In this document: positions 44,504 to 53,310 of the stretch, piece by piece
Numbering within the stretch: the first letter of the stretch is position 1
How the letters are laid out: every line of letters starts with the position of its first letter
Source: Carboxylicivirga mesophila
GTDB lineage: Bacteria; Bacteroidota; Bacteroidia; Bacteroidales; Marinilabiliaceae
Length of the DNA stretch: 64,000 nucleotides
Direction of reading: 5' to 3'
NCBI RefSeq assembly: GCF_018271975.1
Contig: NZ_JAGUCN010000003.1
Location: forward strand, 62,001-126,000
Program-made: the position numbers and the translations under genes
The notes under the pieces: model-generated
Told to the model about the DNA's origin: nothing
What the model saw: only the letters and a program-made list of their open reading frames with translations
Database searches by the model: none

Positions 44504-45355
44504 ATGAGTGGTACTACGATTCTGCAATACACAGCCAATCTCCTTTCTGAGCTAAAAGGCATCTATCCTGACTATGAAATCAAACAGTTTGGAAGGCTTC
44601 TGCTTCAGCATGTTTTAGAAGTTGATAATACACAATTGCTGTTGATGAATAACGATTTGCTAAACGAGGAAGATAAGCACACACTGGACACCTATACTAA
44701 GCAGCTCAAAAATCATGTACCACTCCAATACATCATTGGTTCAACAGAGTTCTACGGTCTCTCATTTGATGTCAACCCTTCAGTACTCATTCCACGCCCT
44801 GAAACAGAAGAACTGGTTGACTGGATACTCAAGGACAATCATCAACCTAAAAGTTTATTGGACATAGGGACAGGTAGTGGGTGCATTGCCCTATCGCTGA
44901 AAGTACATTTGCCAGATACCTGTATTACTGCCTGGGATATATCAGATAAAGCCCTGGAAACAGCTGCCGCCAATGCCCGGCGCCTAAAGCAAGAGGTAAT
45001 ATTTGAGAAGGTGGATGTATTAAACTGCACCAGCACTGACGGGCAGTTTGATTGCATCGTTAGTAACCCGCCTTATGTTCGCGAACTTGAAAAAGCCATG
45101 ATGGAGGCTAATGTATTAAATTATGAGCCTTCAACAGCGCTGTTTGTTTCTGACAGCGATCCGCTGATTTTTTACAGAACCATCGCCAAGCTGGGCACTC
45201 AGATGTTAGCACCCAATGGCTATCTGTATTTTGAGATTAACGAATATCTGGCAAAAGAAATGACTGACCTTTTAAGAGATACAGGTTACACAAACATTGA
45301 ATGCCGAAAAGATATAAATGGAAAAGACAGAATGATGAAAGCTCAACTGACTTAA
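44504..45355 (+). CDS. prmC: Release factor glutamine methyltransferase PrmC (HemK)
   Basis: Methylates the Gln of the GGQ motif in RF1/RF2. The protein has the N-terminal helical substrate domain, 'VPLQYIIGSTEFYGLSFDVNPSVLIPRPETEELVDW', SAM site 'LLDIGTGSGCIALSL', and the diagnostic 'SNPPYVRE'. ATG 44504 (MSGTTILQ) is chosen; the longer frame would run into the ribD start region and through the -7 element. Stop shares the palindrome TTAA with acpH. Confidence 0.94.
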   Translation: MSGTTILQYTANLLSELKGIYPDYEIKQFGRLLLQHVLEVDNTQLLLMNNDLLNEEDKHTLDTYTKQLKNHVPLQYIIGSTEFYGLSFDVNPSVLIPRPETEELVDWILKDNHQPKSLLDIGTGSGCIALSLKVHLPDTCITAWDISDKALETAAANARRLKQEVIFEKVDVLNCTSTDGQFDCIVSNPPYVRELEKAMMEANVLNYEPSTALFVSDSDPLIFYRTIAKLGTQMLAPNGYLYFEINEYLAKEMTDLLRDTGYTNIECRKDINGKDRMMKAQLT

Positions 45356-45942
45356 ATTTCAATTAAGGAAAGTTCCTCATCCACCATCATTCTTAATTCA
45401 TGAAAGAAACTCAGAAACTCTTCGTTAAACGCATCATAGTGCAACTCCATCTGTTGCAGCCCCCAATGAGCTTCATGAGGCAGTGAAGAATAATTAGCCA
45501 TAATCTCAAGACTCTTTTTAATACCTTCTTTGGTGGCATATGTTTCCAGTCGCCTGCTCTTAACCATAAATGGCAAGAACCTTTTTACACCAGCTGGCAA
45601 ACTAAAATAATGCCTCAGCAACACCTTATGACTCTGACTCACAAACTTATTGAGAGATATATCATTGTATTTATCCCAATTAACACCCAAAAAGTGATCA
45701 TAGAAAACATCGGTTACAATACCTGCATATCGCCCATAGCGTTCCTTGAGACGTTGAGTACTTTGCTTCACAACCGGATGCGTATCGGTAAAATGGTCGA
45801 TCTTGCGATGAAGCAGAATTCCCTGCTTAATTAAAGGCGCATATTTTTCATAGTCGCGCCCCTTTACATGATCGCCTATAAAATTACCGACCTGAACAGG
45901 TGGAATATTACCAGAAAGATATAGATGAGCCAGAAAATTCAT
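45352..45942 (-). CDS. acpH: Acyl carrier protein phosphodiesterase (DUF479)
   Basis: Hydrolyses phosphopantetheine from holo-ACP. The 196 residues begin 'MNFLAHLYLSGNIPPVQVGNFIGDHVKG' and continue 'LLHRKIDHFTDTHPVVKQS' and 'VTDVFYDHFLG', the AcpH family metal-binding pattern of His and Asp. A -7 element lies so close to the ATG that the mRNA may have almost no leader. It could counteract the Sfp-type transferase at 17413. Confidence 0.88.
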   Translation of the reverse strand: MNFLAHLYLSGNIPPVQVGNFIGDHVKGRDYEKYAPLIKQGILLHRKIDHFTDTHPVVKQSTQRLKERYGRYAGIVTDVFYDHFLGVNWDKYNDISLNKFVSQSHKVLLRHYFSLPAGVKRFLPFMVKSRRLETYATKEGIKKSLEIMANYSSLPHEAHWGLQQMELHYDAFNEEFLSFFHELRMMVDEELSLIEI

Positions 45943-45946
45943 GCGG

Positions 45947-45954
45947 CAAACTTA
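45947..45954 (-). promoter_or_regulatory. -7 element for acpH
   Basis: The minus strand reads TAAGTTTG. With normal spacing, transcription would start at or within one or two bases of the ATG (45942), implying a leaderless or nearly leaderless mRNA, unless this match is fortuitous. Confidence 0.3.
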
Positions 45955-46112
45955 TAAAAATACATTAACAGGACGACTATTTCAAGATTAACATTCTGTT
46001 TCTTAACATGTTTATCCCACTAGCCATTTATATTTCCTTCAGGTACATTTATAGTATCTCACATTTTGAGAACCGAACACCATTAATTTTCACTAACCAA
46101 ATCAACAAGATT

Positions 46113-47459
46113 ATGCAAAAAGCCATTATTATCGGCGCTGCCGGAAGAGATTTTCACAACTTCAACACCTTTTTCAGGAATAACCATGACTATAAAGTGG
46201 TTGCTTTTACAGCTGCACAAATACCGGATATTGACGGACGTAAATATCCAGCTGCATTAGCTGGCGAGTTGTACCCCGAAGGCATTCCCATATTTGCAGA
46301 AGAAGACCTTGAAAAGCTGATCATCGAGAAAGAAGCCGATGTGTGTGTATTCTCATACAGCGACGTACCCTATAGCAGGGTGATGAACCTGTCGGCCAGG
46401 GTGAATGCCGCCGGCGCATCGTTTATGCTGCTTGGCCCTAATGACACCCAGATAAAAAGCAACAAACCTGTTATTGCCGTTTGTGCAACACGCACCGGTT
46501 GCGGCAAAAGCCAGACTTCCCGCAAGGTGATTGAGCAACTAATGGACCAAGGACTAAAAGTGGTGGCTATTCGTCACCCGATGCCTTATGGCGACCTTGT
46601 CAAACAAAAAGTTCAGCGTTTTGCCACTATTGACGATCTGGCTTTTCACAAATGCACCATTGAAGAAATGGAGGAGTATGAACCACATGTTGTGAGAGGC
46701 AATGTGATTTATGCAGGTGTGGACTACCAAGCAATAATCGATGCAGCAGAAAACGATCCTGATGGGTGTGATGTGATACTTTGGGATGGTGGCAATAATG
46801 ATTTCTCTTTCTACAAACCAGACCTGCTGATTACTGTAGTCGATCCACATCGTGTTAATCACGAGCTCAGTTATTACCCGGGAGAAGTAAACCTGCGAAT
46901 GGCAGACATTGTGGTTATCAACAAAATGGATAGTGCTGCACCTGAAGACATTAATCAGCTAAGAGCCAATATCGATATGGTTAATCCTAATGCCACCGTG
47001 ATTGATGGAGCATCACCCATTCGGGTAGATAACATTAACGCTATTAAAGGCAAAAAAGTATTGGTAATTGAAGATGGCCCAACACTTACGCATGGTGAGA
47101 TGAAGATTGGTGCAGGCACTGTGGCCGCCAAAAAATTTGGTGCTGCCGAGATAGTTGACCCACGTGATTATGCCGTAGGTAAACTAGCCGAAACCTATCA
47201 GATATATCCAAACATTGGCACTTTACTACCCGCTATGGGATATGGCGATGAGCAAGTTAAAGATTTACAAACGACCATTGATAATGTACCATGCGATGCT
47301 GTAATTATTGGTACGCCAATTGATTTAAACCGTATCGTTAAAATTAATAAGCCCAATACAAGAGTTTACTATGACCTACAGGAGATAGGTCAGCCAACAT
47401 TACGCGAAGCTCTTAAAGAGTTCGTCATTAGTCAAAACCTTCAATTAAGTAAGGTTTAG
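46113..47459 (+). CDS. Cyclic 2,3-diphosphoglycerate synthetase-like P-loop GTPase
   Basis: A 448-residue protein beginning 'MQKAIIIGAAGRDFHNFNTFFR' with a Rossmann-like N-terminal part (1-125), then a P-loop NTPase domain: Walker A 'ATRTGCGKSQTSRK', 'VILWDGGNNDFSF' and 'VVINKMDSA' (NKxD, guanine specificity). Archaeal relatives make cyclic 2,3-diphosphoglycerate, a thermoprotectant. Such a product is not expected in this phylum, so the true role is open. ATG 46113 is chosen over a 35-residue hydrophobic extension that does not resemble the family. Confidence 0.8.
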   Translation: MQKAIIIGAAGRDFHNFNTFFRNNHDYKVVAFTAAQIPDIDGRKYPAALAGELYPEGIPIFAEEDLEKLIIEKEADVCVFSYSDVPYSRVMNLSARVNAAGASFMLLGPNDTQIKSNKPVIAVCATRTGCGKSQTSRKVIEQLMDQGLKVVAIRHPMPYGDLVKQKVQRFATIDDLAFHKCTIEEMEEYEPHVVRGNVIYAGVDYQAIIDAAENDPDGCDVILWDGGNNDFSFYKPDLLITVVDPHRVNHELSYYPGEVNLRMADIVVINKMDSAAPEDINQLRANIDMVNPNATVIDGASPIRVDNINAIKGKKVLVIEDGPTLTHGEMKIGAGTVAAKKFGAAEIVDPRDYAVGKLAETYQIYPNIGTLLPAMGYGDEQVKDLQTTIDNVPCDAVIIGTPIDLNRIVKINKPNTRVYYDLQEIGQPTLREALKEFVISQNLQLSKV

Positions 47460-47475
47460 CATCTGGTTTTATCTG

Positions 47476-47505
47476 GAGTGGCAGTGCAGTTCTGTGCTGC
47501 CACTC
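47476..47505. terminator. Hairpin between convergent genes
   Basis: GAGTGGCAG (47476-47484) pairs with CTGCCACTC (47497-47505), extended inward by four more pairs to a GTTC loop. T runs are weak on both sides. It touches the last base of the pdxB stop. Confidence 0.6.
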
Positions 47506-48641
47506 TACTTTACTGCCACCTTGCTGAAACCTATGGCCTTCATTTTATCTGCCAATACCATAGTTCCATTAAGCAGCTCAACGTCATACGCATGAAACTC
47601 TCTGCGAACCGGATAAGCTCCGCGTAAAGACTCAAATTGACTTACATCACCCCTTAAATCAGCATCATCACGTTTTAGCAGATATGTATGCAGGATAGCT
47701 GCAGCAATAATATGGTCTTCATCCAGACCTTTACAATCAATTGAGATTACAGGCTCTTCGGGTTCAGGTATATTCCGGGCTTCCCAATCATCAATCCCCA
47801 GCTTAAAAAAACGACTAACCGCCCTGACACTCATTTCGGTACCCTTAGCCTTTCCATCCTGCGAATAGCCTGCAATATGCGGTGTCGCCAGCCAAACTTT
47901 AGCCAATAAATCAGTGTCAATCTCAGGCTCATTTTCCCAAACATCCAATACTGCCTGTCCAATCTGTTTACTTGCTATCGCTTCCTTTAATGCACTGCCA
48001 TCAACCACCTCACCCCGCGATGAGTTAATGACCACAGCTCCTGGTTTCATTCTTGAAAGTAAGCCGCGATCACACAAATGATATGTCTTATCATCACCTT
48101 CCTTTGTCAATGGCGTATGAAAAGTAATAATGTCTGCTTTGTCAATTATGTCATCCAGTTGATAAAAGCGTTGACCCCCCTCATGTCTAGCACGGGGAGG
48201 ATCAACTTCATACACAGTCATACCCAAAGCTTGAGCCAAGGCACTCACCTTACTGCCAACATTGCCAACACCCACTACAGCTATTGCTTTATTTGCCAGC
48301 TGCCAACCTTGCTCCTCCACCAGCAATGCCAAAATGGCGGCAACATATTGCTTAACCGATTCGGAGTTGCAACCTGGTGCATTGGTCCAGCTAATTTGAT
48401 GCGTTTCACACCAATTAGTATCAATATGATCAAAACCAATCGTGGCTGAAGTAATAAGCTTAACACTAGTACCTTGTAATGTTGCTTCATTACATTTGGT
48501 TCGTGTGCGCGTAACCAAAGCGTCGGCCTCCTTCAGCTTCTCTTTATCAATCTCTCCTCCCGGAAAATATGTTACATCAGCAAATGGTTCCAAGGCTCCT
48601 TTCAGGAAAGGTATTTTATTATCAGCAACAATTTTTAGCAT
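47505..48641 (-). CDS. pdxB: Erythronate-4-phosphate dehydrogenase
   Basis: D-2-hydroxyacid dehydrogenase of the DXP-dependent pyridoxal phosphate pathway. Signatures: 'MLKIVADNKIPFLKGALEPFADVTYFPG', 'LITSATIGFDHID', 'WTNAPGCNSESVKQYV', the NAD loop 'VVGVGNVGSKVSALAQALG', 'VINSSRGEVVDGSAL', and the PdxB C-terminal dimerisation domain. Length 378 fits PdxB rather than SerA. A -7 element lies 25 bp upstream. Confidence 0.95.
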   Translation of the reverse strand: MLKIVADNKIPFLKGALEPFADVTYFPGGEIDKEKLKEADALVTRTRTKCNEATLQGTSVKLITSATIGFDHIDTNWCETHQISWTNAPGCNSESVKQYVAAILALLVEEQGWQLANKAIAVVGVGNVGSKVSALAQALGMTVYEVDPPRARHEGGQRFYQLDDIIDKADIITFHTPLTKEGDDKTYHLCDRGLLSRMKPGAVVINSSRGEVVDGSALKEAIASKQIGQAVLDVWENEPEIDTDLLAKVWLATPHIAGYSQDGKAKGTEMSVRAVSRFFKLGIDDWEARNIPEPEEPVISIDCKGLDEDHIIAAAILHTYLLKRDDADLRGDVSQFESLRGAYPVRREFHAYDVELLNGTMVLADKMKAIGFSKVAVK

Positions 48642-48665
48642 AGCTACATCCTATTATTTCAAACA

Positions 48666-48673
48666 CAAAAGTA
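48666..48673 (-). promoter_or_regulatory. -7 element for pdxB
   Basis: The minus strand reads TACTTTTG; predicted leader about 18 nt. Confidence 0.4.
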
Positions 48674-48804
48674 ACAATTACTACCATTCTTCACCTACCG
48701 TTTAGCATAGCACATAGCAGTTAAATTCCTCATAAGAAGTGGCAGATCAGCCAAAAGCAACAAAAGTCATATCTATTTAAATTTATAGGGTTCAGAAAAA
48801 AGTG

Positions 48805-48812
48805 TATTTTTG
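48805..48812 (+). promoter_or_regulatory. -7 element for tkt
   Basis: Plus-strand TATTTTTG with a TTTA near the -33 distance (48782-48785). Predicted start near 48820 leaves a leader of about 143 nt. Confidence 0.45.
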
Positions 48813-48868
48813 CGCCATGTTTGAAGACGGTTCTGCTGCTGTGCGGTTTTTATAAACATTAACAGCAA

Positions 48869-48938
48869 TAGCAACCTGTTGCTAGGCCTGGCTTAACAGG
48901 CTTAACAACTAGTTCCATACAGCAACAATGACTGTATG
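48869..48938 (+). promoter_or_regulatory. Three-hairpin leader of tkt
   Basis: Three consecutive hairpins precede tkt: TAGCAA/TTGCTA (48869-48884, CCTG loop), GCCTG/CAGGC (48886-48901, 6-nt loop) and CATACAG/CTGTATG (48916-48938, 9-nt loop). The run of perfect stems in an otherwise AT-rich genome suggests a folded 5' leader. No known riboswitch consensus is recognised. Confidence 0.4.
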
Positions 48939-48963
48939 AAATCTAAAAAATTTTAAAAACGTA

Positions 48964-50985
48964 ATGGACAAGAACATTTCAAAGTTGGCAGCCGACAACA
49001 TTCGGATTTTATCAGCCGCAATGGTTGAAAAAGCAAAATCAGGTCACCCCGGTGGTGCAATGGGGGGAGCAGATTTTATGCATGTATTGTTTTCGGAGTA
49101 TTTGAACTATGACCCGGCGGATCGCACCTGGTTTAACCGCGACCGTTTTTTCCTTGACCCAGGACACATGTCACCTATGTTGTATGCAGGATTAGCATTA
49201 ACAGGTACTTATAGCATGGAAGAGCTTGCTAACTTCCGCCAGTGGGGCAGCCCAACACCTGGTCACCCTGAAGTGGATTTTGCAAGAGGAGTTGAAAATA
49301 CATCAGGCCCACTTGGACAAGGTCATGTGATGGCAGTTGGTGCTGCTATTGCAGAGCGCTTTTTAGCTGCACGCTTTGGTGAATGGATGAGCCACAATAT
49401 CTACACATTCATCTCAGATGGTGGTATCCAGGAAGAAATTTCACAGGGTGCTGGCCGTATTGCCGGACACCTTGGTCTTGGCAATCTGGTAATGTTCTAT
49501 GATTCAAATGACATTCAGCTATCAACAGTTACTGATGATGTAACCATTGAAGATACTGCTAAGAAATACGAAGCCTGGGGATGGGCGACCATGACGATTG
49601 ATGGTAACGACCATGACCAGATTCGAAAGGCTTTGGATGCAGCCAGTGCTGAAACTGAAAAACCATTCCTGATTATTGGTAAAACAATAATGGGTAAAGG
49701 TGCTGTTACTGCAAACGGCGACTCATTCGAAAAGCAGGTTTCAACACACGGACAGCCATTGAGTGCTGCCGGTGCTTCATTTGCAGACACACTTAAAAAC
49801 CTGGGTGCTGATGTTGAAAATCCATTCCAGGTATTTGCCGAGGTGGAAGCGCTTTACAATGAGGCCAACAACAAAAAAGCAGCATATGTTGCTGATAAAA
49901 AGGCAGAACAAGCTGAATGGGCAAAGGCTAATCCTGAATTGGCAGCCAAGCTGGCTCAATTCATCTCTGGTGAAACCAATATCGATTATGCGGCCATCGA
50001 GCAAAAGGCCGGAGCAGCTACACGTGGTGCTTCATCAACTGTACTTGGTGTTTTTGCTGAGCAAGTTGAAAACATGATTGTGATGTCGGCCGATTTGGCT
50101 AACTCAGATAAAACGGATGGTTTCTTAAAGAAAACCACAGTATTTAAAAAAGGTGATTTCTCAGGAGCCTTCCTTCAAATTGGTGTGGCTGAATTAACCA
50201 TGGGTGCCATTGCCAACGGTATGGCCTTGCACGGTGGTGTGATTCCGGTATGTGGTACTTTCTTTGTATTCTCTGACTACATGAAACCAACTGCCCGTAT
50301 GGCTGCCTTAATGCAATTGCCGGTTAAGTATGTGTGGACTCATGATGCATTCCGTGTGGGTGAAGACGGCCCTACTCACCAGCCTATTGAGCAGGAAGCA
50401 CAGATTCGCCTATTAGAAAAACTGAAGAATCACCACGGTGACAACGGCATGCTGGTTGTTCGTCCGGCTGATGTCAATGAAACAACTGTAGCCTGGAAGA
50501 TGGCCATGGAGAATACTAAAACACCAACTGCATTGATTCTTTCACGTCAGAATATTCCTAATTTACCTGAGAGTGACTATAACAAAGCACTTCAGGCCGA
50601 AAAGGGAGCATATATTGTTGAGAAGGATGCTGATACACCTGACGTTGTGTTACTGGCATCTGGTTCAGAAGTTGGCACATTGGTTGAAGGCGCTAAGCTG
50701 CTACGCGAGCAAAAAGGCCTGAAAGTAAATGTGGTTTCTGTTATTTCGGAAGGTTTATTCCGCAATCAGGATAAAGCATACCAGGCTGAAGTATTGCCAG
50801 CTGATGTGCCACGATTTGGTATGACAGCAGGACTACCTGTTACTTTGGAAGGTTTGGTTGGACTGAACGGCACAGTTTGGGGACTTGATCACTTTGGTTA
50901 CTCGGCTCCTTACACGGTACTGGACGAGAAATTTGGTTTCACCGGCGAAAACGTACTTAAACAAGTTACTGAGATGCTGGGCTAA
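48964..50985 (+). CDS. tkt: Transketolase
   Basis: Thiamine-diphosphate enzyme of the pentose phosphate pathway moving two-carbon units between sugars. The 673 residues show 'KSGHPGGAMGGADF', 'GPLGQGHVMAVGAAIAERF', the ThDP site 'FISDGGIQEEISQGAGRIAGHLGLGNLVMFYDSNDI', and the pyrimidine domain 'FVFSDYMKPTARMAALM' and 'THDAFRVGEDGPTHQPIEQ'. The ThDP motif begins SDGG instead of the usual GDG, as in other sequences of this phylum. Codon use is that of a highly expressed gene. It has a long leader and a strong terminator. Confidence 0.97.
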   Translation: MDKNISKLAADNIRILSAAMVEKAKSGHPGGAMGGADFMHVLFSEYLNYDPADRTWFNRDRFFLDPGHMSPMLYAGLALTGTYSMEELANFRQWGSPTPGHPEVDFARGVENTSGPLGQGHVMAVGAAIAERFLAARFGEWMSHNIYTFISDGGIQEEISQGAGRIAGHLGLGNLVMFYDSNDIQLSTVTDDVTIEDTAKKYEAWGWATMTIDGNDHDQIRKALDAASAETEKPFLIIGKTIMGKGAVTANGDSFEKQVSTHGQPLSAAGASFADTLKNLGADVENPFQVFAEVEALYNEANNKKAAYVADKKAEQAEWAKANPELAAKLAQFISGETNIDYAAIEQKAGAATRGASSTVLGVFAEQVENMIVMSADLANSDKTDGFLKKTTVFKKGDFSGAFLQIGVAELTMGAIANGMALHGGVIPVCGTFFVFSDYMKPTARMAALMQLPVKYVWTHDAFRVGEDGPTHQPIEQEAQIRLLEKLKNHHGDNGMLVVRPADVNETTVAWKMAMENTKTPTALILSRQNIPNLPESDYNKALQAEKGAYIVEKDADTPDVVLLASGSEVGTLVEGAKLLREQKGLKVNVVSVISEGLFRNQDKAYQAEVLPADVPRFGMTAGLPVTLEGLVGLNGTVWGLDHFGYSAPYTVLDEKFGFTGENVLKQVTEMLG

Positions 50986-51004
50986 GCAAATACAAAATAC
51001 TTCT

Positions 51005-51046
51005 AAAAAAGGGCGATGGTTACGTTTAACTCATCGCCCTTTTTTT
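51005..51046 (+). terminator. Terminator of tkt
   Basis: A stem with core GGGCGATG/CATCGCCC flanked by six A and seven T lies 20 bp after the stop; the symmetric A/T flanks would also serve the convergent gene ending at 51071. Confidence 0.9.
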
Positions 51047-51070
51047 CAGGTTAACATTCAATCATTCTCG

Positions 51071-52201
51071 TTATGTTGTAAAAAGCAGGGTAGCTCTTAA
51101 CATTAATTTGTCAAAAGCCTCATTAACCTGATTAACAAATTTATTAGAAAGCAATGGAAATGGCATGATGTGAGAATAGGCATAATTAAAATCCCATTCC
51201 TCTACCTGCATTCCACCTAATGTATTTTTTACTTTATCGGCAATGGCCACAGTATCGTTCTTTAAAACAACAGCTGCCATGCGATCTTTCAATGTAGCTA
51301 CGTAGCCATTACTTCTCTTCCGTAAGTTCTTCATCGAAATCATATCGACAAATGCCTGACCCAAGGCTGTATTACCAATAATACCCTTAACGGTTGTATT
51401 ATTAAATTGCTGGTCCCTTTTATAATAGTCCTGAAGCTTTTGAAATGCCTTACTATCCATGATGAAACGCGACACCCCCTGCCAATCCTCAAAAACACTG
51501 CCTCCACAAAATACAAACAGCCGGCTCTTAGCTAACACGTCATCTCCGTGTGCCAAAAACATAATTTGAGACAGGAACGAACCGATTGAATAGGCAAAGA
51601 AATCAATCTGTGCATCTTTTTTTATCAATGCATGCTGCCCTTCACGTATGGAAGCAATTAAGTCCAATAAATCGCTGGCTGCCTGATATCCGGAAAGAAA
51701 GAAACGTTCAGGATGCTTTGTTAAACGATCACTTAAGGCCACGTTAGCAACGCTCAAACCATCAATACCTGGCGTAGATGTCCTGCGCTCCTTAACAAAA
51801 GCGTTCATCTTACGTGGGTCACACCATTCCTTAGGTGAACGGTTCATATGATAGGCTATCGGAAATAAGATGACAGTCTTCCGGGTATAGTTGGCTAATT
51901 GATATCCCCATGGCAGGTACTTATCCCAAGTACGCTCATTCAGTCCATGCAATAAAATAATGCACCCTTCAGATGCGATGCTTTTATCAGGATGAAAGAC
52001 AGGATATGTAAAATCCTTATTCAGGTTAGTCTCTGAACACTCAATATCGAAAGGAGAAGTTGCCTGGGTAAGGTATGGAATAGATTGCCTCGAATGAAAC
52101 TCATGCGTATAAAAACCAAAAGCACTCTCACCGGGAGTGTGTGTGGCATCTCCCGATGAAAATTGTGCTTTCAGAGTTTGATATAGAAAAAAATAATTCA
52201 T
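51071..52201 (-). CDS. Alpha/beta-hydrolase-like protein (DUF6051-like)
   Basis: A 376-residue protein with no signal peptide. The central part resembles an alpha/beta hydrolase: 'GCIILLHGLNERTWDKYLPWGYQLA' (oxyanion-type HG), and 'IDFFAYSIGSFLSQIMFLAHGDD', where the nucleophile elbow reads AYSIG instead of GxSxG. A His near the C-terminus ('YAYSHIMPFPLL') could complete a triad. I believe it belongs to the Bacteroidota family DUF6051, but cannot verify this. Substrate unknown; monocistronic. Confidence 0.7.
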   Translation of the reverse strand: MNYFFLYQTLKAQFSSGDATHTPGESAFGFYTHEFHSRQSIPYLTQATSPFDIECSETNLNKDFTYPVFHPDKSIASEGCIILLHGLNERTWDKYLPWGYQLANYTRKTVILFPIAYHMNRSPKEWCDPRKMNAFVKERRTSTPGIDGLSVANVALSDRLTKHPERFFLSGYQAASDLLDLIASIREGQHALIKKDAQIDFFAYSIGSFLSQIMFLAHGDDVLAKSRLFVFCGGSVFEDWQGVSRFIMDSKAFQKLQDYYKRDQQFNNTTVKGIIGNTALGQAFVDMISMKNLRKRSNGYVATLKDRMAAVVLKNDTVAIADKVKNTLGGMQVEEWDFNYAYSHIMPFPLLSNKFVNQVNEAFDKLMLRATLLFTT

Positions 52202-52441
52202 GGAGTTTCATAATTATACGCTAATTCGATGCACTTTGTCATCTTCGAATGCAAACCAAATCAAGAATTGGCAGCTTTGCAATTTTATGTGATCTCCACC
52301 GGTTTACTGGGCTTAAAAACCATATTTAGGGGTGAAATTTCAAATATTGGGATTAAATTTGAAGTCAAATTCTTGATGAAGCACCAAAAACCAATCATCT
52401 TTGCCATCATTATTAAAGATTTTAGTGCATCTTTATACACC

Positions 52442-53290
52442 ATGGATTTAAGCAAAAAAATACCATCCTATCTGGTCAAGAAAAAGAATATTGTCAGTCT
52501 TATTCTTTTTACGGCTGCGTTTGCATTGGTATTTATTAATATCTATGCACCATTTGGCGTTACCACCTGGTTTAATATATCAAAGCTGGAACTTCTTTTA
52601 TATTCCAGTCTGGTGATACTCACTGGCGTACTGGTGGTTGTAATCAGCCGCATCATCATGTACCAACTGGCCAAAAGAGGGAAATATATTTCAATTGGCC
52701 GTTACCTTATCTGGATTGCTATTGAGATAAGTAGCATGTCATTGTTTTATACACTATACGAGATGCTGATTTTGCATGATCCCAGATCATTTGATGAGGC
52801 TATTAAAGTTTCCATCCAAAATACAGCGCTCGTGTTACTCATTCCTTATACAGTTACCTGGCTATATTTTGCCTGGATAGACAATAAAGAAAAACTGGAG
52901 GCTATTGCCGAAGGCAATAACCAGAATACGGAAAAAATTGGGATGGTACCGTTCAGAGATGAAAAAGGAACCATGCGATTAACTATTAAACTGGAAGACT
53001 TACTCTACCTGCAAGGTGCCGATAATTATGTTACTATCTATTACTCAAACCATCAAAAACAAGAGAAGTTTTTACTGCGTAATACGCTAAAGCGACTGGA
53101 AGATACTCTTAAGCCATTTGAAGTTATCCGCGTCCACCGCTCTTATATGGTCAATTTTCAGAAAGTTAAGCTGATTGAACGAACCAAAGAAGGTCTGCGT
53201 ATTAAACTAAACACGCAACCTTTAGTTGAAGTACCTGTATCTAAAACATATACCGGAGCTGTGTTTGAATTGTTTGGCCAAAGTCATTAA
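52442..53290 (+). CDS. Membrane-anchored LytTR-family transcriptional regulator
   Basis: A 282-residue protein from ATG 52442 (MDLSKKIPSYLVKKKN); a 71-residue longer frame looks unlike the family. Four predicted TM helices fill residues 15-150 ('IVSLILFTAAFALVFINIYAPFG' first), then a short linker and a C-terminal LytTR DNA-binding domain ('LKLEDLLYLQGADNYVTIYY', 'LKRLEDTLKPFEVIRVHRSYMVN'). It has no receiver domain, so it may sense a membrane signal directly. The znu-type operon follows 110 bp downstream; regulation of that operon is not implied. Confidence 0.85.
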   Translation: MDLSKKIPSYLVKKKNIVSLILFTAAFALVFINIYAPFGVTTWFNISKLELLLYSSLVILTGVLVVVISRIIMYQLAKRGKYISIGRYLIWIAIEISSMSLFYTLYEMLILHDPRSFDEAIKVSIQNTALVLLIPYTVTWLYFAWIDNKEKLEAIAEGNNQNTEKIGMVPFRDEKGTMRLTIKLEDLLYLQGADNYVTIYYSNHQKQEKFLLRNTLKRLEDTLKPFEVIRVHRSYMVNFQKVKLIERTKEGLRIKLNTQPLVEVPVSKTYTGAVFELFGQSH

Positions 53291-53310
53291 AGACTCCAGA
53301 GTCTGATATT

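Larger units (their letters stand above)
48642..48963. other. Divergent promoter region of pdxB and tkt, with structured tkt leader
   Basis: This 322-bp gap holds the pdxB promoter (48666-48673), the tkt promoter (48805-48812) and a roughly 140-nt tkt leader with three consecutive short hairpins. No additional gene is apparent. Confidence 0.55.

Noticed and set aside
46008-46112. 35-residue hydrophobic extension of the cDPG-synthetase-like protein
   Set aside because: It does not resemble the family, which begins at the Met of MQKAIIIGAAG (46113).
48869-48884. Similarity of the tkt leader hairpin (GCAAC-CT-GTTGC) to the znu palindrome
   Set aside because: The spacing differs by one base and the site is downstream of the tkt promoter; it reads better as an RNA hairpin than as a second operator.
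52229-52441. N-terminal extension of the LytTR regulator by 71 residues
   Set aside because: The extension does not resemble the family, while MDLSKKIPSYL at 52442 is the normal membrane-regulator start.
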